Shown here piece by piece: positions 48,801 through 59,231 of a stretch of DNA of 64,000 nt. The notes beneath the pieces were generated by a model, which saw only the letters and a list, made by a program, of their open reading frames with translations, made no database searches and was not told the origin of the DNA. Position 1 is the first letter of the stretch. The number at the start of each line of letters is the position of its first letter. Source of the DNA: Ectocarpus siliculosus (Eukaryota > Sar > Phaeophyceae > Ectocarpales > Ectocarpaceae); NCBI GenBank assembly GCA_000310025.1, contig FN649744.1, positions 1,505,113-1,569,112 of the forward strand. Direction: 5' to 3'. Made by a program: the position numbers and the translations under genes.

Positions 48801-51800
48801 ATTCTCAGGCTCTTGGCTCGCTTGCTACTCAAGGAGTAGACCTCAGTGTACCAAAATGTTTGGTTTTGAGAAGCCTTGCAACCGTTAGAAGGCGAGTGGA
48901 CGAAAGCCCCTAGCCATGAACCACTTGAAGCACTCACTCGCCGGCCACATTTACACAAAACCGGCATCTCAACTCTAGGCACTCGCGATTACAGGTTCAG
49001 CCGTCCCTCTCTTTCATTCAATACAAGTTACGCTATCGTTTGGAAGTCAAAACCTGCGGTACACAGTATGGGGGCATTCTGGATACCTGCGCTTCCCGGG
49101 CGGCCAAGGACACCCAACGACGGATGACGCTGCGACGGGCCCGGTCCTGCAAGGCCATGCCCGTGGCCGCTCGGAGGTTTCGGCGTGCCTGTCAAAGAGC
49201 ACAAGTTGTAGGGCACGTGCTGGCGTGTGACCGGAGAGAAAGATACTTCGAAGGATCCGTTCGTGGGAGCAACAACCAAAACGGCAAGCGCGGTGAACCG
49301 GTATTGGGACCAGAGCAAATGCTTGGGGGTGCAGGCGTGGAGTGTAAATCGGCAGGGGAACCTTGGATTATGTTCTGAAAAAAATTCCTTAGGGTGAGGG
49401 ACGGGGAGACATTCACTTCAACGAAATTTGAAGGTCGGGATCGGTCCCCCCGGTATAGGTAAGAAAGGTAACATCCCGCTCGCGGTGTCTGACAGAATTC
49501 TAGACTAAAACAGACGTACCTTCAGCAAGGAACGGAATTGTTCGTTCATTTTCAACTACTTCCACTTCTTGTCTAGGCAGCGAAGACAAAGCCGCTGAGA
49601 ATGCCGTCGTCATTTCTTCACCACGCCAACTACTACTTCTGATACAACAACCCTGGGCTTTCTTGGTCACCTTCACAAAAGTTGCGCGAGCCGTGTGTCT
49701 CGGCCCCCCGTTTCCCTCGGCTGATCGGTACCCGGACGTCAACGCCGCGGTGGACTCTTCCATTCCACTTCTCGCAGTGGAAAGGCTTGGACTGCTGCGA
49801 AGACTCCAGTTCTCTGATGTGTCGCTCGTCATACCACGAAACCCGAGGGCTTCACCCACGCCGTAATCACCGCCACCATGGAAGCCACCCCCACCGAACC
49901 AAGCGTAGAACTCGGAGAAACTGATCTCCCCGCTACCGTCGGCATCGACGGCGGCCGAAGTTACCTTCAGTTCCGCGTTGGTGATCCCAACGCCCAGAGC
50001 GCCTAGGAGGGCCTTTAGCTCCGTGTGCTGAGTGGGTTTGAGGGCACGCAACACTTGCGAGGTCATTTTGTTTGGTATGGCTGGGTCCATCATTCTAGAG
50101 TGAAGAGGCATGAACGATGGTCCATAGGGGTTCGACGGGGTATGGGAAGGGGGATGGAAGGGAACGACTCGGACGAACTGGTATCTTTGAGCCGATACGC
50201 CTTGACGCGAACGCAACGCATCATTTATGCCTGACATCCCTGACATCCCGGTGCAATATTTCGCAAATAGTACTTGGCACCAACTGCGACTGTGGGAAAA
50301 AGTACCCCGGCAACGGTGGCCGAGAGTTTGCTCCCTCTTTCGCACTCCCCCTGACTCGAGACCCCCGTCTCACATCGATGGTGCCAGAGCCATCGAGGTC
50401 GAAAGAATCGAACACATCGTGCGCGCTCGCTCGTCGCCGCTCCTCCGGAGACGCGCCTCGCATCAGGATCTTGGTTCGAACGACGGCAGCCTTCGCGCGC
50501 CTCATCTCCTGCGCTAGTTCAACTTTTCCTGCGTCTGTCTGCACGCAACCAGTTGCGGGGGGAAAAGGAGTAGATGTTTGTTGGGATTGTTGCTGTTGTT
50601 GTTCTTGTTCTTGTTTTGTGGTTCTGGGTGGGTGATGTGACAGTAGGCCATTGATGGACTTTGGGCAAACGTGGGTGCCGTCAATGGGTGATGACCATGC
50701 GCCTGGTCTCCCTCCTATGCAGCACTCTCTTACCGTCAAGTACATGTCGGCCCTCGTGGTCGCCAGTCGCACAGCTCCTCCTACCGCCGCCGCTTCCGCC
50801 TCGCACCGGGTTATCTCCCCGTCCACGGCGAACTGCCTCACCATCCCGGCGAAGCGCCGGTGCAAGAAGCCTCGGGCCACGCGGTTGAGCCCTGCAACTC
50901 GTATTTGTGACGACACGACAGAGAGCATCGTGGGGCTACGTAGACGCGTTTGGTTGTCACACGCACAGAGGGCCAGCCCTCGATGCGTCCGGGCGAACAC
51001 CGGAGTGAATGTTTCTGGGAGAGAAGGGGGTGGTGGCTTAGTTAAAGGTGGGCCCCTGACAATCGCTGTGTTGTGACAAGATAGGTATATTACATGAGGT
51101 GGTACGCCATATAAAGCGTCTAAATTTGAATCTTGAACAAGTGATGGTGGTAGGAGGGGCGCGCGCCCTTATGTCCTGATGCACAAAAGCGGTTCCGCAA
51201 CACGGAAGAACCAGACATGTTGCCGCATACAGTGACACACGGAGCCAAGTGCTTATCACGTATCAAAGCCAACATGCCTCCCTCATCAATACACCCTTTG
51301 AAGGCCGAGGGGGGATGGGGAAGTAGTGACATCACCATAGTGTGGCTAACGACTACGTCATGCCGTGTGGGAAACCAGGGGGTTGGTACTATGTGGCAGT
51401 AGCACGTGCATGTGTTGAGTCAGGCCTTGGCTCGGGCCGTTGCTGCAGTCCGAACGGGATCTGTCCTGTTATCTCCCTTGCTAGCCTGGGGTCAGTCATG
51501 AAGACATGGGAGATCCTGAAAGCGAAGACATCGACACCAACGACAACTTCAACAACGACAGCCAGAGGCATCCTCTGAAGAACCGACGCACAATCGAAGA
51601 AGTGCCTGTGTGTACAACAAATAAAGGCAGGCTTTATTACCCGAAAAACGATGTGTGCACGTACCTAGGGCCGCCCGCCACAGGCTAGTGTGAATCTCCG
51701 AGATCGCCGTCGCCCTCACCCTCCTCAGGACGAATCCCCTGTGCAAGGCCTGCAGGAGTCCAGCGGAGGCCTCCTCAAGGCGCATTCGTTGGGTCGTTCG

Positions 51801-54800
51801 CTTCGCCAGGAACATTCGGACCTGTTTCCAAGTCCAACGTTCCCGGAACCGATATGTCGTATGGCTAGACAAAGGAGGTTGGGCCGGGACCCCCGCCATC
51901 TCAGCTAGGGGCATGGCCAAACTCTTTTCATCCGCAGAGGGTGGTGGTTCACATACTGTCGCGCCTAGACTGTGCCGAAACATTTTCCAGCTCTCTCTAG
52001 GTTTGGGTGGACGCGTTGCGCATCGCTCAGACCCAACACCCTCACGTCCCTTCAATACCCCACTCTCTTCCTCACCACCGACTGCGCCGAGATGGTGTGC
52101 CGGATCAAGATCCGAATCTCTCTAGCCTTGCGCCTTCCGTGGGCCCCTCGTATGATCGCTTGAAACTTCACAGTCGCGAGGCCTAGCCGGTACATCCGCC
52201 GGCGCCAAGCCCTCGCCACGAACGTTGCCGCGCTGCTCCGGTGAGTTTTGTCCTTCCGGGCGCCGACGCGGGCCAGGTGCCCACGGAACGCAGCGGCGGC
52301 GAGCGTCTGGGCGGCGGTTCGTCTGTTTCACGCGCGGGAGGTTTCGCGTGGTTTGGCATTTTGAGGGTTAGTCGGTAATCTCGTATTTTTCGTTCTTCCT
52401 GTTCAAGGGTTATTAAAGGAAGCCTGGGCCGAGGCAACAGGGTTATGGTACTTCACGTTCGAGTCGCGCACTGCCTGCGCAGTTTGGTCCCCGATGGAAA
52501 TGTGACGTGCCTGAGGAAGTGTCGGCGATAGGTGCGCTCGATGATAGAAGCGAGGTAGTGGGCTCTAGCAGAGTACGGGAACAAATCCGGGCCGGCTCCA
52601 GCACCAACGCCGCGATCGCCGCCCCCGAGTTGGGCGGAGCGACCCTTTCCTGCAGCAGGGGGGCATGGGCTCGCAGTGCCACCACTACCGTCCCGAGAGC
52701 CAATGCGACTGGCGCCTTCTCTTTTCCCCGTGAGCTCTGCCGCCGCCTCCCCGTAGAGCCGGACCGCCTCGTCCCGGTCCCCCCTGGCCTCCATCACCGC
52801 CGCGACCTGCCCCAGCCAGACCGCGCGGGGCGCCTCCTCGGCGGTCCCGCGCTCCATCGTGACGGTGAGGAGCGAAGACGCAGCAGTACCGGGCGCCGAA
52901 ATACACGCGGCTCCTTGCGTTGTTGGGCCTCTTCCGGCTCCGGTTGGCGCCGCTTTGATGCCGCTGGTCGTTGTCGCCGTCGCTGTTGCTGTCTTCTTCT
53001 TCCTCCCGTCCGGGGATGTTGCGTGCGCCGCGGAGGGCTCATTGTCCGGGGGGAGGTTCGCTTCGGCTTCGTGGCTGCCGCCGGGGGGCGTGAAGCGACG
53101 GCCAGACTCATCGAACAGCTTTCGTTGACGTAATTGGAAGGGTCAGGGTTGGGGAGAGGGAGACAGGAAACTCAATTTATCGTCTTAGTGAAGGTATGTT
53201 TCTCGCTTGAAATTGTTTCCAAAAGCAAAGAGAAGGGGGTTGCCAACACAATGAACAACAGTAACACGTGTGGTTTTATGTCAAAGGATTTGCTGGGGCA
53301 AGGGCGCGAAGAAGAGATATTACACCCTGCAGAACGTCTCTCGACAAAAGAAGAGAATCTTTGCCCAGCGGAGCGACGTGTTCTTGTCAACACCCCTCGA
53401 GCAGGTGGTTATTGGGCAGCGCCGAACGTGTACCTGTTCAGGTCGCCTCCCCTTTGGCTTTCGGTGGGAGCTGCGTCGGATACAGGTATACTTCCACAAC
53501 GTCGCTGCCTGCACCGAACGCTAGCTCTGAGCAGATTTCCGCGACGTTTTCGAAATGGTAGTAAGCCGAGCCTTGTGATTGCCTCTCCGCAGCACCGGGG
53601 AGGAGGGCATCGCATTCGGTATCCGCCAACCATTCAAGTCTTGTCTAGCCCCTACCCCAACCAACCACCCAATTAGCTCAGTCTCAGCCCGGGTGCCAAG
53701 ATGCTCACCCGCACTTGCCCTTCAGAACACGTCAAGCGAGAACTCACACGGGTTCTCCTGACTCGCATCGAGTTTGTTGTCACCGCACAAAAGCACAAGC
53801 CTAAACCTGAAGGTGGCACGACAACAAATCCTCCCTTACCCGTGCGCCCTCCGGAGGAAGGTAGGCGAGAACGGCGTTCAGGGGTCTCGCCAACTGGGAT
53901 GCGACGGGGTCGGTCCACACGCCGAGGCCGAGCGAGCCCTCGAGGAGGCCGACAAAGTTGGCGGTCATGCTCTCGGAGGGGGGGGTTGGCTCCAGCGCGT
54001 CCCCCCCCAGCCCGAAGAAGGTTTGGTCCTTGCGCCCGGCGGTGACGGCGCTGGCGGCGATTTGAGGCCAAACAGAGAAAGCAAACAAAAAAATTGAAAT
54101 GAAGAGACGAAAAGGCGAGGGCGGTGTTTTGAACGAAACGATTTTGAACAACGAAACGTTTCTTCGAAGAAACAAGCGCAGCGGTGAAACAAACCGAAAG
54201 AGAGCATCGGCTTACCGCGGGAACACGCTTGGCGAGAAAACAAGCTTTGTCATCACAACGAAAGTGGCCAAAGAAACGCGATTGCGCCTGGCTCTTTTGT
54301 GGTTCCCATGCTCGTGCTCGCTGCACACACTCGCTGCAAGATTTCTAACGGTGCAATAGAATGAATCAATCTGGGCAGGGGGGAAAGATGGGCACACCAT
54401 TGCCCACAACCAAGGGATATATCAGGGTGGAAAGACAGTAGTACTGTATGTCACAATGCACACAATCGTGTCCTCAGCACAAAGGCGCTTCCAAACAAGC
54501 CTGCAGGCTACACCACACCTGTTGCTCCCATCGCATGGCTGTCCTTCTTCGGCACGGCCACCACCTCCGACTGCGCCCCCGTCTGAACGGCCGCCACGTC
54601 CACCCGCAACCATCGTTACGGCCCGGGGCGGGGACTTTGGCGACCCGGAACCTTGGCGTGCCGTACCTGCTGCCGCTGCCGTCGTGGACGAAGCCTGGTC
54701 TTCGAGAAAAGCAGCGAGACGACGTCGAGATCTCTCTCCGTTCCTCCTTTCGCCATCACCGCTGGCCGTGGCAGTGGCGGTCGCTCCGCGCTGGCGCTTT

Positions 54801-57800
54801 GGTCTTGACGCGTGCTGTTGTTGTTGGTCTGAGTAGGGCGGCCCGGAGGCCTTCGTCGGGAGGCCTCTCTGGTGGGCGGCGCCAGCCACAACGCAGTCAC
54901 CACCTCCAGTAGCAGCAGGGGCAGCTAGCGAAGAGGAAACATCTCTGCGACGTCGCGAGATGCAAATGATACGCGTAGAGCGCACACGTTCGCATAGGTT
55001 GTCAGCGCTGTACTTCAGTACTTCTGGAGCAGAGCAGAAGACAGGCTTCGACCGGCTGGAATACCATTCCAGTTAACAAGGCTACTTCAACTCATAGAAA
55101 AGGTAATATTAAACACCGCGTAAGAACAGACTCCAAGAGAGCATTGGCAAAGGTGACTGAGGCTGCTGTGTCGCCATGAAAGAGTACGACAAATTGGTGT
55201 TTCTCAACATTCACAACCAATCTTCTCCTGACTCCCATCAAGAGCCGCCCTGGATAGTAGCTATGCAGTGGTTGTCTCCGGCGCATCCCTCTATGATCAA
55301 CGCGAACACCCTCCAGCCTAGAGCATTCAACCGTTACAAGGATGTTGCATGCTCAGCGACCAAAACGAGCAAATCAATACACCAACCGAGTCATTCCCCA
55401 CCTTGAGCCGGTCGTAGCAGAACTTTCCACAGCGATCTTGATCGGCCGTCGCCCACTTCCCGCGCCATCGGCGGCATCCTCTGCGCTATTGGTTGCCCTC
55501 GCTCCTGCTGCCACAGTCACTGCTTTCAGCGACGACGACGACGACGACGGTTCTACCGCTGGCGGTGCGTCACGACAAAACTCCTCTGGAACGACGCCAA
55601 GCAGACTCGTGGACACCTGTGACGGTAAGAAGTACGTCAAACGCATGACGGACAGTCCGACAAGGGACGTTGTGTGATGGAGTTCGGGGGAGCACGGCAT
55701 GCAGCAGGCTGGACGTATAAGGCTATCGTATTCTCCAACCCGAGCAAGAGACGAAAGACGACTGGTGACATAACCTACCCTTGCTTTCGGTGGGTAGACT
55801 CGCTTGCGTTGGTCAGTGTGTCGAAGGGGATCGTTCTGCCAGCTCCTGAACTAGCGAGGGACAAACAACACAAGAGGCTCGTGGGACGTAACCTCGTTCA
55901 TGCCAGCCGTATCCGCAGCGGACCCGGAGTAGTCGACTTTTAAACCCAGTATTTCCAGACTTCGCACAAGGTTCTTAGGAACATACCCCGCCGTTGGACA
56001 GACCGGAAACTTGAAAGCCTTCATTACGGACGCAACTTGCAGTTCTGAAAGCGTCTAGCTAACGGCTCCTAAATCGTGTCCCTACATGCGCTCTAGGAGT
56101 GCTGGCACACAAGGGCGAAGCGACGTGGAGCCCACCCGTCGCTGCCAAATTATCCCAACATCTTGCACCACGTCACGCAATATAGTACGCAGCACAACAC
56201 ATCAAAATAACGAGCAGCAAGAGAACCACAGCGGACCGCATTTTTCGCGCACACCTTCTCTTCAATCTCCGCTCGAGCGTCCGCCGCTGTGGACGCCCCC
56301 CTCTCGGCCCTGGCCCGTCTTCCCGCCCGCGCCTTCGCCGCCGCCTCCGCCGAAGGACGGGGGCGAGGCCAAGGTGTGTGGTGCCGGTACTGCGGCAGAC
56401 GGTAGCAAGTATCTCTCCCTTGTCCCCTCCGGTCTGTGCGTTGCTCGGTGGCTGCTCGACGGCTGGCGCCGCGGCTGCCGCCAGTGGGTCTGGGTGATAT
56501 CGGTGCTGACGAAGAATTTGGCAGCAGAAGTGGCGCCTGTGTTGATGGGTGGCGTTGGTGGCCTTGCCTGTACTGTTGTTGCCCGGCAGTGTTGGCTGGC
56601 GGCGACGAAGCCATCTAGGAGACAAGAAGACGGGAATGTATTCATCGTTGGAGAGTGGGTGTAGCGATAAGGTTCTTTTGCCGACATGGCGCTTACTTCA
56701 CCGAGGGCCACGTACGGCAGGGCATGCCATGCGCCAAAGCTACACAATTCCCAGAACCCCAGTTCGGCTAGGCGATCTTTTCTCACACAACTCGTTTGCC
56801 CCTCCCACATGTACGCCGAAAAGCACAGAGGGAAATGGATTGGACATGGAGAACCAAGAGGGTAAAACATCTACTACGCATGGAAATTGAGCCCCGTAGA
56901 AATGTCGGGGCGTTCTCCCCCCCGAAGCTGGGTGGGACAACGTGCCCTGCCGACACAAGAAATAATACATCTGTGGCACATCCTTCACGGGCTCCTTCAA
57001 TTCTAGAGAGGGGTGATATCTACGAATACCGAGGGCGAGGACACCTTTCGCCTGAGCTCCGTCATCGGGTAGTCATGGTTACACTTGTCGGCATTCGTTC
57101 CGAGCAGGCTCAGCATGTCATCCGCCTCCTTTTTCCAGCGCCTAATATCTGGTGTGGCCGGTGTGGCTGTTTCACACCGGCCACTGTTTGCAGTAATCGG
57201 CCTAGCGCGACCACTACCGTCGTCCACATTCGCCTCGTCTTGCCCGCTTGGGGCACCATGCCGTTGGCCTGAGCGTCGTTGCCCATGTGGCTCGAATTCT
57301 TTCTCGGATTCAAAGGCTGCGGAGACTGGCAGGAGATCGTCGGTGGTGATACCTAGCTTTGTGCGAAGCTTGAGCATCTTTCGAGCGACCACCTCCTGCA
57401 CAGTGATGACTGGTTGCTCCGGGACCGGCGCCACATTCTGCGAAACAACGTTTGCGGCGACCGAAAATATATGCAATACACCGAGACTCTAGACTGCAGC
57501 CTAGTCTTGTCAATACGTGGGCAAAGGCACGTCGACTCCGGGAAGGTATGGCGTTCCGGTGGTTGCGTGTGTACATACATCCTTAGAAATACACATACGT
57601 TCACGGAAAGACTGTCCACATCCTTTCACCGCCACAAGATGCTGCAAATAAGGGAAGAGGGTCCATCGAGCAATGTAGAGAAGCCGACGTCCGTTTGACA
57701 GCGCCGTTCTTTTGATCGTGTATTGAGACTGGATTTTTAGCGGCATCCAAACTGCGTGCGTTCAAAGCAGTGGATTTCGCCCCAACGATGGGCTACAGGT

Positions 57801-58198
57801 GCAAATGTGCGCGGTGAGCGGAGAACCGCTATGATATCCGCACGTGCGCTTAATCACATCCCGTTGACTACATAAATATGTATGACTGCTCGGCTTCCAA
57901 AGGTTACGGTTTCGTGCTCGCTTACCTTATTGTAGGGGGACGCCCCAATGACGAGCTCCCGCCAGTCTTCACCCCACCGCCGCTTCCGAGGACGGGCTTT
58001 CTTGTCAACGGGGAAGGTCTGAGTCTGCGTGAGATCGACCCCGGACAGACCCGGGAAACCGATCCACGCCGGCGCTGTCGATAAGTCTCGCTCGCGGCCG
58101 AGCTTGATGAGCCTTGCGTCGTCGTCGTTTTGGCGGCGTTTCTTGGCGGCGGCGTTGGCGGCAGCGGCCGTAGCGATGGGAGTGGCAGTCTTACTCAT
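33269..58198 (-). CDS. Giant IQ / EF-hand / C2H2-finger protein, about 3,260 aa, 36 exons
   Basis: All exons join in phase, and the total of 9,783 bases is a multiple of three. Exons, 5' to 3': 58198-57926, 57437-57045, 56614-56255, 55616-55402, 54944-54519, 54050-53840, 53644-53492, 53118-52457, 52322-52076, 51992-51665, 50891-50734, 50538-50374, 50027-49671, 49188-49087, 48640-48540, 48383-48305, 48108-47872, 47283-47122, 46492-46310, 46131-45346, 45071-44920, 44317-43969, 43570-43153, 42890-42730, 42422-42324, 41795-41368, 40961-40781, 40434-40292, 39813-39615, 38773-38438, 38245-37820, 37307-37084, 36180-35953, 35684-35507, 34374-34303, 33859-33269. Order along the protein: basic N-terminus, TPR-like helices, tandem IQ motifs, two EF-hand pairs flanking a zinc finger, acidic/basic linker, two more EF-hand pairs, helical segments, acidic tail. 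Expected to bind Ca2+ and calmodulin-like proteins. I know no family with this arrangement. Least certain: the donor of exon 7, the acceptors of exons 10 and 17, and whether exon 1 is really first. Two adjacent genes instead of one is possible but no internal start and stop is needed. Confidence 0.75.
34303..41795 (-). other. Giant gene exons 26-35: helical charged segments and a degenerate EF-like site
   Basis: Exons 26-27 encode Glu/Arg-rich helices (RRRRFEEEERDAERELVVKR; ELKRERDRIRGAEEALN) suited to coiled coils. Exons 31-34 contain IRTATSIARESGSG, LKTLTRVDLADVLASLHR and RHELARAIALEDGEPWRLAE. The exon 34/35 join gives GEADGVPGEISRAEAAHVLS, which has the shape of an EF-hand loop with one extra residue and is probably non-functional. 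No catalytic domain was found. Confidence 0.55.
39615..40434 (-). other. Giant gene exons 28-29: EF-hand pair 4
   Basis: Loop 1 is DVSCDGCIHAEE (about 2473-2484), with His at position 9 and so possibly weak for calcium. Loop 2 is D-R-DGSGDVDFCE (about 2509-2520), created by splicing within codon 2 across an intron whose donor is GC (AG|GCAAGT). Spacing is again 36. Following SAWW matches the exiting-helix aromatic pattern seen in the other pairs (YAWF, MRWF). Confidence 0.85.
41802..41930. repeat. GACA/GA low-complexity tract
   Basis: Tandem GACA, GACAGC and GAGA units on the plus strand inside the giant-gene intron 41796-42323, just upstream of the acceptor of exon 26. On the transcribed strand this is a TCTG/CTCT pyrimidine-rich run. 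Minus-strand frames through it are Leu/Ser/Cys repeats. Confidence 0.85.
42730..43570 (-). other. Giant gene exons 23-24: EF-hand pair 3
   Basis: Exon 23 opens with an Arg/Ala-rich helix (RDAAAARRRAFQTPTGRAEI) and ends EQLFQLFD. The intron falls within codon 2 of the loop, and exon 24 restores D-A-DGSGAIDREE (about 2172-2183). Loop 2 is DLDCSGDIRQEE (about 2208-2219), 36 residues on, with Arg at position 9. Confidence 0.88.
45346..47283 (-). other. Giant gene exons 18-20: EF-hand pair 2 and charged linker
   Basis: Exon 18 ends LAFQ and exon 19 opens AFDRDGNGELDVSD, giving loop 1 at about 1546-1557 with Asp at position 12. Loop 2, DEDHSGQ|VDIDE (about 1598-1609), is split by the exon 19/20 intron. 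Spacing is 52 residues because an Ala/Gly-rich insert (ARTALGSGAAAAGYGLE) sits between the hands. Exon 20 then encodes a long Asp/Ser/Glu-rich run and a basic segment (RKQTKRKRWDEKEEEQEE) that could serve as a nuclear localisation signal. Confidence 0.82.
48305..48640 (-). other. Giant gene exons 15-16: single C2H2 zinc finger
   Basis: Residues 1363-1385 read C-WA-C-HQA-F-ALYGD-Y-WR-H-FGGGS-H, a full C-x2-C-x3-F-x5-(Y)-x2-H-x5-H pattern. The second histidine is the first whole codon of exon 16, so the finger exists only in the spliced product. It lies between the first and second EF-hand pairs. Confidence 0.65.
49671..50538 (-). other. Giant gene exons 12-13: EF-hand pair 1
   Basis: Loop 1 is DLDGSGTID|HTE (about 1189-1200), completed only by splicing: the first nine positions end exon 12 and HTE with its Glu12 opens exon 13. 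Loop 2 is DADGSGEISFSE (about 1225-1236). Loop-to-loop spacing is 36 residues, as in calmodulin-type pairs. All calcium-coordinating positions 1, 3, 5, 9 and 12 are acceptable. Confidence 0.88.
50734..52322 (-). other. Giant gene exons 9-11: tandem IQ motifs
   Basis: IQ motifs (I/L-Q-x-x-x-R-G-x-x-x-R) are the binding sites for calmodulin and myosin light chains. I see AAAAFRGHLAR (about 908-918), FQAIIRGAHGR (951-961), LQALHRGFVLR (1060-1070) and LNRVARGFLHR (1091-1101, assembled across the intron between exons 10 and 11), plus a weaker FVARAWRRRMYR (about 932-943). Two match the consensus fully. In myosins and IQ-scaffold proteins such arrays form long light-chain-bound helices; no motor domain is present here. 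Confidence 0.8.
52457..53118 (-). other. Giant gene exon 8: TPR-like helical region
   Basis: Residues about 777-810 read VWLGQVAAVMEARGDRDEAV then RLYGEAAAEL, matching the tetratricopeptide pattern W-x-x-L/A-G-x-x-x-x-x-x-G-D-x-x-x-A-x-x-x-Y-x-x-A. The preceding 90 residues of the exon are Ser/Thr/Ala/Gly-rich linker. Only one full unit is clear. The exon ends RRQCATRT, running straight into the IQ block. Confidence 0.6.
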
Positions 58199-59231
58199 GG
58201 TACACCCCTGGCAATAATGCAATCGCGTTGTTCTCAGCTGCACTCAGATGAACAATAGAGCGTCGAGGTCCGAATGGTGTAACATGTTTGCGTGAATGTA
58301 TGGCAAACTGGAGAGTGATTGTACTTCAACTTGTTGTAGATAGGGCATGCATCGCAGTCCTCAATGGGAGGCTTCCTTACGGCAGTGGGGACCCTGTGAC
58401 GCCTGCCTGATACTGAACGTACCAGCAACCAGCACTGAAAGTTTCCCGGGGACCTACAGCGCGTAATAGTGTCGAGACGAACAGACTGGTTCGGACATGC
58501 GAAGTGCGGCTTGAGTTGCCCTTCGCAACGGCTCGTCCCCTCTATTTCGCCGCGTCACGGTCCAACTCCCTCCCTGGAGCATGTCGACAACCCTCCTGAC
58601 TGCCGTCCGCTCCAACGCCGGCGGGATACCCAGGCGCACGGCTGGCTTGCTACACAACCTATGAAGTACTCTCCCGTCCCGGTATACCTGCTGCACGTCC
58701 TTACCTTCCTCGCTGTTCGGGCTGCCGCATTGTGAGTAGTTCAGCCATGCGGCATTGATCATTGCTTCGCAACATCAACGCGGCATCAGACGCAGAAGTT
58801 GACAGTTAGTGTGTAGGTGTGCAGTTCCTGGACCTTTGCTGTGTGCTGGCGCCGGCTATTTGCCTTATCCTGCAATTTGAGGAGGGGCGGGGAGGGGGAC
58901 GCGGGCGGGGCGGGGCGGATTCGTGAAGTCAATAGCCCCTTATACTCCTTTGGTACGGACTGCACTGTAGCCTACAGCCAATGAGGAGTAGCGGCATCTC
59001 CTACTTTCTACCAGCCTAACCATCTCGCTCAACTGCGGTACAGCACATCTGTTACTTTCGAATTTGTGCGGCGGCCATCATAACTCGTGTTTATGTACGT
59101 GCTTTGAACATGTTCTTCAACAACAACTTGGGGTAGAGCGGATTCGTGTTGTCCACACACCTTCAAAATACGGCTCGGGTTTTACGTTGCTGCAGTGATA
59201 TTTTGCGCATGGAACGTGTATATTCACAGCG
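58199..59231. promoter_or_regulatory. Shared upstream region between the giant gene (-) and the esterase gene (+)
   Basis: The start codons diverge across about 1.0 kb. A G-rich box of GGGGCGG units lies at about 58879-58918. A minus frame of 102 codons (58762-58454, starting MINAAWLNYSQCGSPNSEEG) is open. Because exon 1 of the giant gene is preceded by a plausible acceptor (ATTATTGCCAG before GGGTGTACC), that frame could be part of an upstream exon, though I find no matching donor. Otherwise nothing is seen. Confidence 0.4.

Noticed and set aside
49500-49670. Extension of giant-gene exon 13 to the GTACGT donor at 49519
   Set aside because: That ends in phase 1 and forces exon 14 into a Pro/Gly frame; the AAG|GTGACC donor after 49671 gives phase 0 and a continuous Arg/Ala helix (ATFVK-ARRNLRAATG).
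52685-52906. Alternative minus frame (YFGARYCCVF...) over giant-gene exon 8
   Set aside because: The frame chosen carries the TPR pattern and is in phase with both neighbouring exons; the alternative is not.
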